64,000 nucleotides of DNA from Ipomoea triloba (Eukaryota; Streptophyta; Magnoliopsida; Solanales; Convolvulaceae): assembly GCF_003576645.1 (NCBI RefSeq), contig NC_044924.1:29541600-29605599 (forward strand), read 5' to 3'. The notes beneath the pieces are model-generated. The model did not search any database. It saw nothing but the letters and a program-made list of their open reading frames with translations, and was not told the origin of the DNA. Below are positions 1 to 11,480 of the stretch, piece by piece (within the stretch, counting starts at the first letter, position 1; the number at the start of each line of letters is the position of its first letter). Both the position numbers and the translations under genes were made by a program.

Positions 1-240
1 AATTATTACTTTCCGTGTGACTATTTTGTTAATATATGTACATAAATAAGGAATGGTAAGGAATGGAATGGAATAAAATATTTCATTACTTTTTGTGTAT
101 AATAAGGAATGGAATCATATTTTGAATATTTTGTTAATATATGTACATAAATAAGGAATGATAAGGAAGGGCATTATTTACAGCTTGCCGTATTCCTCAA
201 TTAATGATAAGGAATTATTATGTAATATTATGTTGATTGA
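1..240. repeat. AT-rich direct repeat, about 100-bp period
   Basis: Two diverged copies of an AT-rich segment containing the run GTACATAAATAAGGAATG lie about 100 bp apart (near 40 and 140), with GGAATGG-rich spacers. No coding sequence is visible. The GGAAT motifs recall the GGAATAG element seen at 2280 and 61671, but no terminus can be recognised. Confidence 0.5.
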
Positions 241-285
241 TTTCAAAAATTTTTGACTAAAATGAGCGGGAAAGCTAGCACTTCT

Positions 286-288
<3 letters not shown>

Positions 289-329
<41 letters not shown>
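289..329. repeat. (TA)n microsatellite
   Basis: Perfect TA dinucleotide run of about 40 bp in AT-rich DNA. It is one of at least seven (TA)n tracts in the window. Confidence 0.9.
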
Positions 330-331
<2 letters not shown>

Positions 332-785
332 CATGATATGAAATTTTTTTTTCATCATTATATATATTATATGCATCATGCTGTGATTAAGGTTGCAAAA
401 AAGGTTAGGCATTCACTAGGCGCTAAGTGTCTAGGCGGTCAATTTTTTTTTTAATTTAGTAGATTTTAAAAAAACAATAATTTAAAACTTGTTAATTATA
501 AACTATTTAAAACTTTAATAGTTAGTACTAAAATATTAAATATTAACCTAAAAAAACATCTAGAATTTTAAATTGAATAAAAGATTTAAAGAATCAAAAC
601 GCAACACAAAGTATTAATATACTTCATTTCGAATTTTCTTTTTTATTACATTTTTTAGGTTTGCCACCGATTTGAACAATTTAGGGTCATTTCACCCAAA
701 AAAGTGTTGGTTTGAGCGAAATAACCCACTTAAAAAAACACAAAAAAAAAAGTAATAACTAACTAGTAGTCTAAGCGCCCGCCTA

Positions 786-1470
786 TGGATGACAATTTCA
801 ATCTATCCCGCTGATATCCACCCGAGTCCACCTCGCATAGGTCAAATTTTTTTGAGTGATAGTGGGTGGTAGGTCGGGGGTGTGTCTTAAAAAAGTAAAC
901 CCGCGATGGGTCGGGTTGGATTCGGGTTTTATGTACAAAATCCGCGCCTAGAACCCAACCCGACCCACCATGTGTGTGTGTATATATATATATATAGTAA
1001 AATAAGTATTAGTTTATAGTTAATTATAAAAGTTTCAATAACTTTTTACTATTTTAATATCTAAAATACTAAGTTTATTTTTAATAAATTGTAGTCAAGT
1101 GGCATGTATTGATTCTGCCAAATGGGAGGTCATGAGATTGAGCCTGAGTCATTAGTATAAAAAAAAAACTACTAAGTTTATTTTTAATAATTAAAAATTT
1201 AGTTATTATATTGGAATAGTTATATTATTTTATGTTTTAGTATAACTAATGAATTTTATTATTTATTTATGTATAATTAATTTAAATATTATTTTGAAAA
1301 AATAATAAGTTGATAAGTGGTGGTACCGGTGGTGGGCACCCTCACCCGGTGGGGTGGGCATGAATTTTGGAAAAGTCCACCTGATGCGGGTTTGAGGTGA
1401 GGGTGTGTGGAGAAAATGTAAGATGGGTCAGGTGATGGATGTAGCCCTCCCCGACCCATTGCTTTCCCTA
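786..1470. mobile_element. GGTCGGGT-rich element nested in the CTAGGCG element
   Basis: This block has CCCGACCC/GGGTCGGG-type motifs near both ends (for example about 865-970 and 1320-1460) around an AT-rich centre. It interrupts the CTAGGCG family repeat. It is probably a non-autonomous TIR element. The ends are approximate and no clear TSD was seen. Confidence 0.4.
1088..1170 (+). mobile_element. Short SINE with 20-bp TSD
   Basis: An 83-bp insertion starts ATTGTAGTCAAGTGGCATG, has a B-box-like stretch (GAGATTGAGCC) and ends in an A-run. It is flanked by a perfect 20-bp direct repeat, ACTAAGTTTATTTTTAATAA, at 1068-1087 and 1171-1190. The head resembles the SINEs at 9614 and 61856 (TGTGGTCAAGCAGCA), so it is probably a short member of that tRNA-derived family. 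Confidence 0.75.
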
Positions 1471-1605
1471 GGCCACTGCAATCTAGTCGGCACCTAGGCA
1501 GCCCTTGAATGACAATTCTACCAAAATTCTAGACGGCCGGCGACCGCCTAATGCCTAGACACCGATTAATCGGCGCTTAGGTAGGATATTTACAACATTG
1601 ACTGT

Positions 1606-2270
1606 GAATTTAATCAATAATTAAATTTTGTGACTCATCACTCATTAAATAAACAGAATTGTCTTTCAAATTTACATCTTGAAAAGCTATTATACTATTT
1701 GCTTTTTAACTTGATTTAACAATTCAACAACAACTCTAAAAAGTTAAAGATCATTCCAAATATTCTATATCCCGGCCAAACAGCACCACAATCTTTTTTT
1801 TCAATTCATTAAAAACAAGTTGAATCCCTCAAATAATGAACTTTGAGCCAAACAATCTAAAGCTCCAAACAGTAGAGGGTGGTTAGAAACAGGAATGGCT
1901 AATCACCAATTTTAACAAAGTCCAAGTAGGTGTTTGTTTTCTTCGTTGAGATAGAGCACAAAGATCTCTTTTTAATTATAAGTCAAGATCCTACGCCGAT
2001 CCCTAAGTGCACTCAATTTGAAACTCTTTTATGCATACCACTTTTGTTTCTTCATGATAATGATTTTAACAGTCAACACATTTTTTTTTTTTGGGATAAT
2101 TCTAGATTTCCATCGCTATTCTGACATGTAAAGTCACTTTGTTTTGAATTTAGATGCATGATAAGATATCATATTTTATTTGTTTATATATATATTTTAA
2201 AAAAATATATTATATATGTCAGTTCAAATACAATTGCTCTTGATAAAATGAATTGAAGTGTTTATAGAGG
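1606..2270. other. AT-rich intergenic sequence, nothing recognised
   Basis: No gene, repeat structure or element end was recognised. A 64-codon open frame at 1930-2124 has low-complexity composition and no family resemblance. Confidence 0.6.
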
Positions 2271-2279
2271 GTAATATGC

Positions 2280-2452
2280 AATACGTTTGATTCGTGAGAA
2301 TAGGTATGGAATAGAATGACATTATCGAAAATTGGCCTAATTCATTTTTGTTAATGTATTTTGTTTCCGGGAATGAGCTATTCCCCTTGCATGGGGAATA
2401 GCTATTTTAGGTCACCTGACATTAGGCTATTCCGATCCTAAGTTCTTGGGTA
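2280..2452. mobile_element. Fragment or short copy of the GGAATAG element
   Basis: It opens ACGTTTGATTCGTGAGAATAGG, the same end as the element at 61671-62878, whose right end in reverse complement reads TTTGGTTCGCGGAATAGG. It carries repeated GGAATAG/CTATTCC motifs, including CTATTCC and GGAATAG around 2388-2405 that could pair. No TSD was identified. Confidence 0.5.
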
Positions 2453-2499
2453 GGGGCAGATTTATGAATTTTTCTGAGGGGTAAAATTCAAATGAATAC

Positions 2500-2775
2500 A
2501 AAATTGTTTATGAAAAAAATCAAAATTTGATATTAAACAAATATATTGTGGGTAAAAAGAGTTAGATTAAAGTCCCTTAAAAAATGTATACGTCAAAAAT
2601 GCCAAAATGTGATATAAAGCACAAATATATTAAAGGTAAAAAAAAAAAAAAAAAGAAGCTAAATAAAGCCCCTTCAAAAATGCATATGACAAAATATAAA
2701 ATTTTGATATGAATCACAAATATATTTAGGGGAAAAAAAAGTTAGAATAAAATCCCTCCTTACTTGTGAAGGGGT
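2500..2775. repeat. About 95-bp tandem repeat, three diverged units
   Basis: Three successive units share the order: A-rich run, AAAATNTGATAT, CACAAATATATT, a GGTAAAAA-like run, then TTAGANTAAAGTCCCTT. They are diverged and low in complexity. They may be part of an older retroelement UTR, but nothing codes. Confidence 0.5.
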
Positions 2776-2879
2776 AGAAAAAGCAAAAATAAAGTAAGTT
2801 TGGGGCTCAAACCTATGATCTAACCTATCGAATTTTAAAATTCCCCCAACTAAGCTAGCTAAACACTTATTAACTTAAA

Positions 2880-2952
2880 TATGCATTTTGTTTTTATATA
2901 TAACTTACTATTATGTGTGTGTGTGTATATAAATATAAGTATAAATAAATAA

Positions 2953-2991
<39 letters not shown>

Positions 2992-3522
2992 TTCATATGT
3001 ATAAAGGGGTGGGGAGGGATGAGGGGGGCAACTACTACATAAATGCACCCCAATGGTTCCCAGACATGCTTGGAGGACCTTGCAGTACATTCCTGTCCAT
3101 TGTAGTGCATTCGTATAGTAGTTGCACTGCAATTCTTGAATAGTTTGTGGGTTACGTTCACACGTTAAGGCCGATTCGTACCTGAACACGACTTTTATAC
3201 ATACATACATACATACATACATGCATACATACATAAATATATATATATATGTGTGTGTGCGCGCGCGCGCGCTCATTTTGTTTTTATATATAACTAACTG
3301 CTATATATGTATATATATACATCCATATATATAGGGGGTAGGGAGGGGTGAGGGGGGAAACTACTACATGAATTCACTCAACAACTCCCCGACATGTCTA
3401 GAGGACCTTGCAGTGCTATCGTGTCCAATGTGGTGCATTCATGTAGTACTTCTGGTTCCCACGTCAATCGATTCGGACCTGAACGCAACCTACAATATGC
3501 TATATATATATATATATATATN

Positions 3523-3575
<53 letters not shown>
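2880..3575. repeat. Duplicated block with microsatellites and an N
   Basis: Two related blocks (about 2886-3175 and 3275-3500) each run TTTGTTTTTATATATAAC, a TA or TG tract, AGGGGTGGGGAGGGATGAGGGG, then a stretch on ACTACTACATGAATGCA. Between them lie a (CATA)n tract at about 3199-3232 and an alternating GC/TG tract near 3250-3272. The second block ends in a (TA)n tract of about 74 bp at 3500-3573 holding an N at 3522, where the true repeat length is unresolved. Open frames here are microsatellite artefacts. Confidence 0.65.
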
Positions 3576-3576
<1 letters not shown>

Positions 3577-4060
3577 AACACAAACCACACACCTAAAGTT
3601 TTTAAATGGTGCACCATCAATACACTAACTATGCACCTTAAGTATACAAACAAAGCACCTAAGTGCACAAACCACGTACCTTAAGATAAGAATACAAACC
3701 ACACACCTAAAATTTTTAAATGGTGCACATTCAGTACACAAACTACGCATCTTAAACACACAAATAAAGCACTTTAAGAACACAAACCACACACCTAAAG
3801 TTTTAAAATGGCGCACCTTAAGTTTCAACACTGACGTACCTTAAGCATACAAATCACGCAACTTAGAAGGAAAACAACACACCTTAAGAAGGAAAACCAC
3901 GCACCTAAAGCTTTAGGTTGACGCACCTTAAGTTTCAATACTGACGCACCTTAAGCACACAAACCACGCACCTTAAGAAGAAAAACTACGCACCTTAAGA
4001 AGGAATACCACGCACCTAAACAACCGCACAACCGCACCAGAGAATGGCCACCGCACAGGA
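3576..4060 (-). mobile_element. (TA)n-borne element with CACGCACCTTAAG tandem repeats
   Basis: Directly after the (TA)n tract comes a degenerate array of about 20-bp units with core CACGCACCTTAAG plus ACAAACC. It ends in CCGCACAACCGCACC. The reverse complement of this layout (GGTGCGGTTG, then repeats of CTTAAGGTGCGTGG) appears after the (TA)n tract at 30721-31020, so both are members of one non-autonomous family in opposite orientations. The repeats are far too degenerate and contiguous to be CRISPR. Confidence 0.55.
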
Positions 4061-4725
4061 ACACACACACACACTTCGATCATGAATAATAGTACACTAG
4101 GTACCATCACTATTTAAATGATGATAAAAATGTACAGTCACTATTTAAAGGTGTTCACTAGGTAAACTTCAATCATGTATAATAGTACACAAATCACACA
4201 AGAGAGGTAAACTACACTAAGAAGAACACATGTGGGGTGGCTATGTGGACTTAATTGAGAAGGTATTGACAAAAATCAAATTCGTGATCTTCTAATTCGA
4301 AAGTCACGTTCCACTCACTTGACCACTCCTTTCGAGTTCAATTATTTGGTCCTAGCAACTGGAAGGGGATCAAGGATAAGTATTGACTGAAAAATTAATT
4401 AGATTAGACTTAAGAAGAAGATGGAGTATAGTAAGAGTCTAATAGAGGTGCATTGCATTTTCAAGGAAAAAAGGTTATATTTTCTATGTCGAGTTTATTT
4501 AAAGAAACTTGATTCAAATTATTTACAATTTACTTTTTGTAATATTTATTTTAGCATTACTTCAATAAAATATAAATATTTTAAAAGTCATATTAAACCC
4601 TAAAAATCCAAATTTTGTTCAATAAACAAAAAATTAAATTAAAAAAGCTTTTAAAAAAATAAGCAAAGAATTTTTTATTTTTTTTTTGCTTAAGTAATCA
4701 CTATATATACCATATATACATGTGT
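4061..4725. other. Intergenic, nothing recognised
   Basis: AT-rich sequence with no conserved coding frame. The 60-codon frame at 4421-4603 matches nothing recognised. Confidence 0.55.
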
Positions 4726-5370
4726 CTATGGGCGCACACTTCATTGTATTCTAAGATTCTCTTTGTTATAACCATTTTGTAATTTGTCATCGAGTCTAGT
4801 TTGCTAGTTAGCATGTTCAAACTATAGCCCTTTTGACTTGTAATGGGATAAGTATTTGGATACAAAATTGGAATTGGATGGAGGGTAAGAGTTTTATGAG
4901 AGCGCACATGTACTAAGTTACTCTTAAAGAAAAGTCAAGACTCTTAAAAAATTACTACTTTATTTTAATTTAGTATTATTTGTGTTGAACTCACGAGTAC
5001 ACTACATTCCAAAATTATATTATTTATTACAACGTAACTTCTAATTTGTCATACAGTTAAGTTAGCTAGTTAGCATATATGTTCAAACTAGCTATATTGA
5101 CTTGGAAGGGATAAGTATTAGCTGTAAAATTGGACAAAAGATAAAAATTTTAAGAGAGTTGTACGGCTTTCCCCTTAAAAAATGAAAAAAAAGTTAAGAT
5201 CCATTGAAAACAACTACTTTTAGCCTTGTATTATGTGACCAAGCTTAAGCTCACACTACATTTCAAGATTCTCTTTGTTATATTTGTTTATTTGTTATGT
5301 AGTGAAATCGGCTAGTCGACCTTGACCAAACTAGCTATTTTGACTTGTATATATTGCACTGATTTTTTTT
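4726..5370. repeat. About 245-bp tandem repeat, three diverged units
   Basis: Units begin near 4735, 4995 and 5245. They share, in order, CACTACATTCCAAGATTCTC, AATTTGTCAT, GCTAGTTAGCATG, CAAACTAGCTATTTTGACTTG and, in the first two, GGGATAAGTATT...AAAATTGGA. The third unit is shorter. There is no coding potential. This is probably an old tandem duplication of non-coding DNA. Confidence 0.6.
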
Positions 5371-5790
5371 TTTCATTTTTATTTTAATTTGACTATATAC
5401 ATACAATGTACTATATCATATACAATCAAACAATGACTATATACATACAATGTATTATATTATACAATCAAACAACTAATGAAACCATATTACAAGAGAT
5501 GAGTGAGCCAGAAAAACAAATTCTAATAATCTCCAAAATGAAAGATAACTCAAAGGTTGTTGTTGTTGTTGTTGGTTCTTTGCAATATTTCTATTTATTA
5601 CTGGACTAATTCAAATATATTGTATTATCCATTATTTCTTGTATTATTCTATATTTTTATGTATACTTGTTATGACATTTATTTAAATCAATATTCTATA
5701 TTTATATGTGTACTTGTTACGACGTATATTTAAATCAATATAAGTTAGTGATGGTATCAAAATAAAATATTTTAATTTAGGTAAGACTTT
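5371..5790. other. Intergenic with a short 44-bp duplication
   Basis: A segment containing GACTATATACATACAATGTA occurs twice, starting at about 5391 and 5435. A (GTT)n run lies near 5556-5572. No gene was recognised. Confidence 0.5.
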
Positions 5791-6054
5791 TTGGTTATGT
5801 TGAAAATATTTATTACCAAGATTTTGCTCCTATCGAATTGCCAGACAGTGTGTGATCTAATTAACGGGTCCTCGGTTAATTTATCCTATGTAGGTTGTGT
5901 GATCAATGAGTGCAGAGACTATCAAAGACACTTTAAAGTAGTGTCCATTAAATTTATTTCTAGATCAGTGAATAAATATGCTCATGTTTTAGTAAGGATG
6001 GCTCGTTCTCAAACTGGTCTTTCTATTTGGATTTTTTCTATTCCTTTGTATTGA
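5791..6054 (+). pseudogene. LINE RNase H-domain fragment
   Basis: The open frame encodes a C-terminal piece of the RNase H-like domain that ends many plant L1 ORF2 proteins. It has a hydrophobic start, GYVGCVINECR-like text (here LSYVGCVINECRDYQ), then VVSIKFISRSVNKYAHVLVR, matching the family pattern of F-V-R-R-S-V-N-K-A-A-H-L-A-R. It is followed by a short AT-rich tail with no clear TSD. It is a 5'-truncated dead insertion; the upstream reverse transcriptase is absent. Confidence 0.6.
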
Positions 6055-6379
6055 TTACTGAACGATTGATTTAATAAAGTTTGGATTTTTCCTTTGAAAA
6101 AAATCAGCCAAATTGTAACTCAATTGCTCTAATTAATCCACTAATTAATCTAACTATTTTACACGTAGCTCATTATAAAACTTATATATCAAAATCACAA
6201 TATTTTATCTCATTATCATTTTGATTAAAAAAATGACGGCGGTCCGGTTTTCACGGCCATTAGTATCTGAATTTTTTTTTTCTTTCTATCTATAATGTTG
6301 GACATGACAACAATATGAGTGGATGTAGAAAGAGAGCAAATTGTCAAACAAAATGTGATAGCATATATACCTCCCAATC
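6055..6379. other. Intergenic, nothing recognised
   Basis: AT-rich sequence without a recognisable gene or element terminus. Confidence 0.5.
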
Positions 6380-6638
6380 ATTATTGTGTGTCATGGTACA
6401 CAGTTCTACGCAGTTATGTAGACCATATTATCAAATACTCCGTAATATGTATTCAGTATATAAATAATATATTTTAGTATATTAAAAATGTACATTTAAA
6501 AAAAGTACATTATTATTTGAGTACTGAAAGTAGATTATTTTGTATAATTTATATTCAGTACACAAATAATATACTTTTAATTAGTATACTAAAAATATAT
6601 TTTTTGTTATAATTCAAACAACACTGTAATTTGCCTAT
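6380..6638. mobile_element. Foldback MITE, GTGTRGACCAT family, diverged
   Basis: It begins ATTATTGTGTGTCATGGTACACAG and has an interior of alternating TTCAGTACACAAATAATATAC / TAGTATACTAAAAATATA motifs, as in the better preserved element at 7855-8047. The right terminus is degraded (around AACAACACTGTAATTTG). It is probably the same family; the boundaries are approximate. Confidence 0.45.
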
Positions 6639-7854
6639 ACTTCCCAAATCAGTGGATCTTTCTTTAGAATAATGTCAAAATTTTTCACTGCTTTCGTCTA
6701 TCGTAAATTTTGGGTTCACTCCCTAATGTCTCATGGAGTCATCATTTTGTTTTCTTTGATAATTTTAAACAGATGACAATCATGTGATAAACTCAATTTA
6801 CGCGCTTAATTCTTCTATATTTTTGTTTAGATTTTGAGTTTAGATTAAGCATTTGAGTTTAATTTTGTTGGGTGGAGATTTGGGAGACCGATCGAGCTCA
6901 ATGTTTTGTCATTGAAATGTGACGCTAACTACTGTGCACGTGTAAAGAAATAAAGTTGCATATTCACTACTACTTATAATATTTGATTAGTGATAAATGT
7001 TTGATCTTGACAAATTCTATTGCAATTTGAGTTAATTAATTACTCGTATTATTATAAAATTAAAATTAGTAGAATCTTTGGATTAATTTACAAATTAAAA
7101 ATGAACCTTAAGTTGGTGGTTGAAGGTGAGACATGATCCATAATATAATAGTTGCGAGCAAAAATCAAGCAAGACTCTGTATCACTAAAACGTATTTCAC
7201 AATTTATATCCTCTTAATATCTCCAAGGTATGAGGTAGGGGCTCTCAAATTTAGGGTTTAAACCTAACATTGGGGACTCCCCAACACAACAATAAAATCG
7301 AAAACTAATATTGGTAGTCTAAATGAAGTGGTTAAATAGTCTAGATTTACATATTAACAATTTTATAAATATTTTTAGAACTAAAAATGCATATTTTATT
7401 ACATGCATTACTCATTCGTATGAAATGTCCTCTTGCATCTCATTTCACCTCTATATATGAGCGTGTTTAACGCTGTATTAGTCCCAAACAAAATATAATT
7501 AATTATTATCTCATAGATCAGGTTCATTTTGTATTATAGATCTTGATCCAAATCGATATTCAAATGATGTCTCAATAATTAACATATTATATACATTCAT
7601 TTAATAAATTATGTTTCTACCGTTAACATATTATATGTCTATAGTTAACATATTAACTACAATTAAAATATTATATAATTAACATATTATGTATATATAG
7701 TTAATGTATTGTGTCTGTAATTAATAAAATATGAGTTTGCAATAACATGGTATGTATTTTAACTTATTTATATATACATAATCTGTTAATGACAATAACA
7801 TAATATATTAATTGCAGACACATAATTTGAGATCCATAATGGAAGGGGGCAATC
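6639..7854. other. Intergenic, AT-rich, with repeated TAACATATTAT motifs
   Basis: No gene was recognised. Between about 7575 and 7730 the motif TTAACATATTAT recurs at roughly 20-35 bp spacing in both orientations, which could fold but may only reflect low complexity. Confidence 0.5.
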
Positions 7855-8047
7855 ATTATTGTGTAGACCATACTATCAAATAATCTACATTCAGTATAAA
7901 AATATTATACATTGTATTTAGGGGATGTAAATTATTTGTGTACTAAATGTACATTCAGTACACAAATAATATACAATTAGTATATTAAAAATGTATTTTT
8001 TATTAAGGTCTACACAGCACTATGTGGACCATGGTCCACACAATAAT
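7855..8047. mobile_element. MITE with 17-bp terminal inverted repeats upstream of GLP1
   Basis: The left terminus ATTATTGTGTAGACCAT (7855-7871) and right terminus ATGGTCCACACAATAAT (8031-8047) are inverted repeats with one mismatch. The interior is AT-rich with GTACATTCAGTACAC motifs. The GTGGACCATGG end is shared with the PstI-repeat foldback elements at 23687, 39962 and 63063. It sits just upstream of the conserved GLP1 promoter block. Confidence 0.6.
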
Positions 8048-8084
8048 ATGCCCGAAGGTGGACCTTGGTCAATAATCAACATAA

Positions 8085-8557
8085 TAAATCAAATGGCAGC
8101 CCAAGATTATTATTACGGCCCAACAAGAACATTACTGCCCAACCCACAAATCATTGTGAATAAATTAGGAAGAAAATGATTAGGTCTAACTAATGATGAT
8201 TAAGGACTAATTGAAAACAAATCTAATCCAACTGCTATATCTAACCTTAAACAGCTCTTGAAAGTATCACAGGATACTAATAAATTATCAAAATTTTGAC
8301 TAAAGAAACTTCTAATTTATCATCATTGGCACCAACTTAACGAACTTTTCATAACAAAATCCTTGCAGTTTGCCAACCATATTAAAGAAATAACACAAAT
8401 CCCAAAACATAGAGAAGCCCCAGTCTGCTAGCTGCATGGAACAATATAATTCACGACAATTGTGCTATAAATACCAGCCCATATTTGCCTAATTTGTCAA
8501 CAAAAACACAAACGTTATTTTATAATTGTTATATCTTAACTCAAAAATATTTGAGAT
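8085..8557 (+). promoter_or_regulatory. GLP1 promoter and 5' UTR, conserved block
   Basis: This block is collinear with the sequence upstream of every other GLP copy. Shared stretches include GAAGAAAATGATTAGGT, CCTTAAACAGCTCT and CCAACCATATTAAAG. TATAAATA is at 8466-8473, about 85 bp before the ATG. A WRKY-type W-box TTGACT lies at 8296-8301; it is retained in copies 3 and 5 but reads TTGAAT in copies 2 and 4. The transcription start is inferred, not seen. Confidence 0.7.
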
Positions 8558-9337
8558 ATGACTATGAGATTCATAGTTGTCGCCATTGCTATGGTGGCTT
8601 TAACATCTTCATTTGCCCATGCATCCGATCCAAGCCCTTTGCAAGACTTCTGTGTTGCAGTTAATGATTCTGTGGCTGCCGGTAAGTTGCTAAACTATAT
8701 ATCATGATTGCTGAAAAATATTTGGAGATATTCCAACTATTGATTTAATTGCAATTGTTACAATTTGTTTGTAGTGTTCGTGAATGGGAAAATATGCAAG
8801 AATCCGATGCAAGTTGTAGCTAATGATTTCCTCTTTAGAGGTCTAAACATGCCCGGAAACACATCAAATCCACTTGGATCAATGGTCACACCCGTAAATG
8901 TCAACAACCTACCAGGACTTAACACACTCGGCATCTCACTAGCCCGTATTGACTTTGCACCAAACGGCCTCAACCCACCTCACACACATCCTCGAGCAAC
9001 TGAGGTTTTGTTTCTTTTAGAAGGCACTCTCTATGTGGGATTCGTCCTGTCAAATCCTCCGCCGGGCATGAAGAACCCTCTCTTCACCAAAACATTGGTA
9101 GCAGGTGATGTATTTGTGTTCCCACAAGGCCTCATTCATTTCCAATTCAATGTTGGAAAGGGCAATGCAGTTGCATTTGCTGGACTAAGTAGCCAAAATC
9201 CTGGAGTTATCACTATTGCAAATGCTGTTTTCGGTTCAAATCCACCCATCAATCCTCAAGTTCTCACTAAAGCATTCCAAGTTGGGCAAAATGTGATTAA
9301 CTATCTCCAAGCTCAATTTTGGTATAACAACAACTAG
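8558..9337 (+). CDS. Germin-like protein, copy 1
   Basis: The 228-residue protein is encoded by two exons, 8558-8681 and 8775-9337, joined by a 93-bp GT/AG intron that splits a Val codon. Residues 1-22 form a signal peptide ending AHA. Cys32 and Cys49 are placed to form the N-terminal disulfide of germins. Cupin box 1 ([14 protein letters not shown], residues 106-119) supplies His111, His113 and Glu118, and box 2 ([16 protein letters not shown], 152-167) supplies His163, so all four Mn ligands are present. N-glycosylation sites occur at Asn36 (NDS) and Asn70 (NTS). Germin-like proteins are secreted, oligomeric apoplast/cell-wall proteins; some show superoxide dismutase and a few oxalate oxidase activity, and which applies here cannot be read. 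Unlike the others it starts MTMRF and has Thr16. It is the most 5' gene of the cluster. Confidence 0.93.
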
Positions 9338-10592
9338 GGGATCGGAAGAAGCTAGCTAATTAATGATTATCCTTCATGGGTATATTTTGTTTAAAAAAAT
9401 GCCCTCTATGTGGCACCTATTATAGTTGTTTTGATTATTGAAGTTCAATTTTATGTAGTACTAGTATATGTTCGGTGTTGATTGTTGTTGAATAACATAA
9501 TGAATTTGTTACTTTCGTTGTTATTATTCATCAAATCTTTGTCCTATGCCAACTTTTGGCAATGAAAAATATTTGCATGACAAAATGTTATAAATTAAAA
9601 TGTTAAACAAGTGGCCAAAGACATTGTGGTCAAGCAGCATAACTATGATTTTTTCAAATGGGAGGTTAAAGATTTGGACCGCAATGTGGACATTAACTCT
9701 TTGTGCTTGAATAGGTTAAAAAAGTATGTATAGAAAGATACATCATTGTAATACAGTCAATAATACTAAAAAAATATTAAACAAGTGCAAGACTCAAAAT
9801 GCATGTTAGATGGCAAATTATATATGCCATGTGTTACTATTAGTGAAAATAATTACTGTCCCAGTTAAATTACCTTTTTTTTTTTTTGAAAAGAAATTAT
9901 TTTCTTTTAATAATAACAAATTTAGCACAAAATTAAATACATGAAAATGAAAATCTTCTGATATTCAATACAGGCAAGCCTTTCTATTTTGAAAATTTGT
10001 TGATATGTCTTATTTCCTCAAGTCCTGCAAAAAGCTTTACCTTCAATCATGTTTTTTATTCTTCAATCAGAGTTGGAGCACGATTCATTAAGGAACAAAG
10101 ATTTGGAGAACAATTTGGTGAAGAGGGAGAAACACCAGTATAGTTTTATAGTAGAATGAAGTTTGTACGCGGCTAAAGATTCTACTGCATTCAATTTTTT
10201 GCACAGATTTCAAGAATGATGCATATCATGCCAAATTAGGAAAGGCTGTTAAAGTCAATAAAATTCGTTTCCTAGACTAAGTGTCTAGACATATTTTCAG
10301 CACATCGAATCAACTACAACTTCAACGGTCAAGGTTAGTTGTAGATCAAAATTGTTTCTCTCCAATGGAAATTTTTTTTATCATCTATAAAAAAGGTATG
10401 AAGACGTAAAGAAAAAAAAAGATATAGAAGTTATAATGACATTGCGGTAAAATTGAGAGACAGAAGAAAAATATACTTCAATTCATATTACACTAATCTT
10501 CATAGATCCATCAAGAAAAATATTCTAGCAACATACATATACTTGAAATCTTCATAGATCCATCAAGAAGAAAAATACACTAATCTTTCTTA
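9338..10592. other. GLP1 3' flank, homologous to 40550-40910
   Basis: The sequence downstream of GLP1 is shared, diverged, with the segment at about 40550-40910 (for example CAACTTTTGGCAA and GACTCANAATGC). It is interrupted by a SINE at 9614-9776. From about 10040 the text TTCAATCATGTTTTTTATTC matches the start of duplicates A and B. A short direct repeat (CTTCATAGATCCATCAAGAA) occurs at about 10498 and 10549. No gene is visible. Confidence 0.6.
9614..9776 (+). mobile_element. SINE with 11-bp TSD
   Basis: A 163-bp insertion starts GCCAAAGACATTGTGGTCAA (A-box-like) and contains GATTTGGACC near the B-box position and CTTTGTGCTTGAATAGGTT. It ends in an A-rich tail and is flanked by TTAAACAAGTG at 9603-9613 and 9777-9787. 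The paralogous segment near 40611 lacks it (GTTAAAAAAGTGCAAGACTC), which confirms insertion. It is the same family as the SINE at 61856. Confidence 0.8.
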
Positions 10593-11343
10593 ACTCACTG
10601 CTGGAAAATGTTCATTTTCCGACCTCCTTTCCGACCACCCAAAAATTTAGTCGCAAAAAGCGATTTTTTTTTATTTTTCCGTCAAAAAATTGTGTTGGTC
10701 GGAAAGTGGTCGAAAATTCCGACCAAAATAGTCGTCGGAAATATTTCAGCTGTTTAAATTTTATAATTAGTATTTTTACCCAACCACCTTTGGTGGTCGG
10801 AATTTACTTATATATATATAATGCTATAGATACTTAGGAAAAAAAAAATAAAAAGATAGGTTCCCTAGTCATAGTCAGACTCCATCGCCGCTGCACGCTG
10901 CTCAGACTCCGTCGGCTTTCTCGTTGCCATATCCTCGCTGTTTGCTTGTTTTTCGTCGTCGTCGACGTCATAGCTGTTTCTCATCGCCCGTGCCTTATCT
11001 GCTATAGGTTAGTTCTATTCCTAATTCCATTTTTCTCTAAATCTGAAACCCTAATCCCAAATCCCTATTTCCATTTATCAAGAGAATATCAGCGTAAAAG
11101 GGGATTGAAGCTGCAGAAAATGGATTATCAACGGCGCAGAAGGGAATTGCAGCTGTTGATGAAGAGAGTGAAACGGCGGTAAGCTTCAGAGCATTAGCAG
11201 AAGCTAGCGCTGGTGAGCTTCGGCGGTGATCCTCTTATTCTTGGATTTCTCCTAAGCTGCAATCAATTTCTTAAAACCACAGGTACATTCTCTTGAAACT
11301 CAAATGCACTTTGAATAGTTCATCTCTCTGCAGGTTAGATTAA

Positions 11344-11480
11344 TATCTTTAGTGTTATATTTTATACTTTGGATTGAGAAATTAATATCTTTAGTGTTAT
11401 ATTTTATACTTTGGATTGAGAAATTGAGACTTGTCCTGTTATATTTTATACTTTGGATTGAGAAATTGAGACTTGTCCTT
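11344..11480. repeat. Three tandem units of about 46 bp inside the CACTA element
   Basis: The stretch TTATATTTTATACTTTGGAT followed by TGAGAAATT is repeated three times in succession with slightly different linkers (first at about 11355, then 11397 and 11440). The copies are nearly identical, so the amplification is recent. Confidence 0.75.

Larger units (their letters stand above)
391..1597. mobile_element. CTAGGCG-family non-autonomous element with nested insertions
   Basis: The left end begins GGTTGCAAAAAAGG and the right end finishes GGATATTTACAAC, which are roughly inverted to each other. Just inside both ends are repeats of CTAGGCG and GCGCCTAG. Similar sequence occurs at about 25086-25545 and 46585-46797. 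The element has no coding capacity. Its centre is occupied by a different GGTCGGGT-rich insertion and a SINE. The superfamily is uncertain; hAT-like is possible. Confidence 0.5.

Noticed and set aside
2859..3668. Overlapping open frames on both strands (poly Tyr-Ile, Cys-Val)
   Set aside because: They are translations of TA, TG and CATA microsatellites and of an N; no real protein composition.
3576..4060. CRISPR-like array of short repeats
   Set aside because: Units are contiguous, degenerate and lack spacers; the DNA is plant nuclear and the array belongs to a non-autonomous element.
10946..11182. 78-codon frame near the left end of the CACTA element
   Set aside because: No domain, biased Arg/Lys tail, and no support for splicing to other exons; probably leader sequence.
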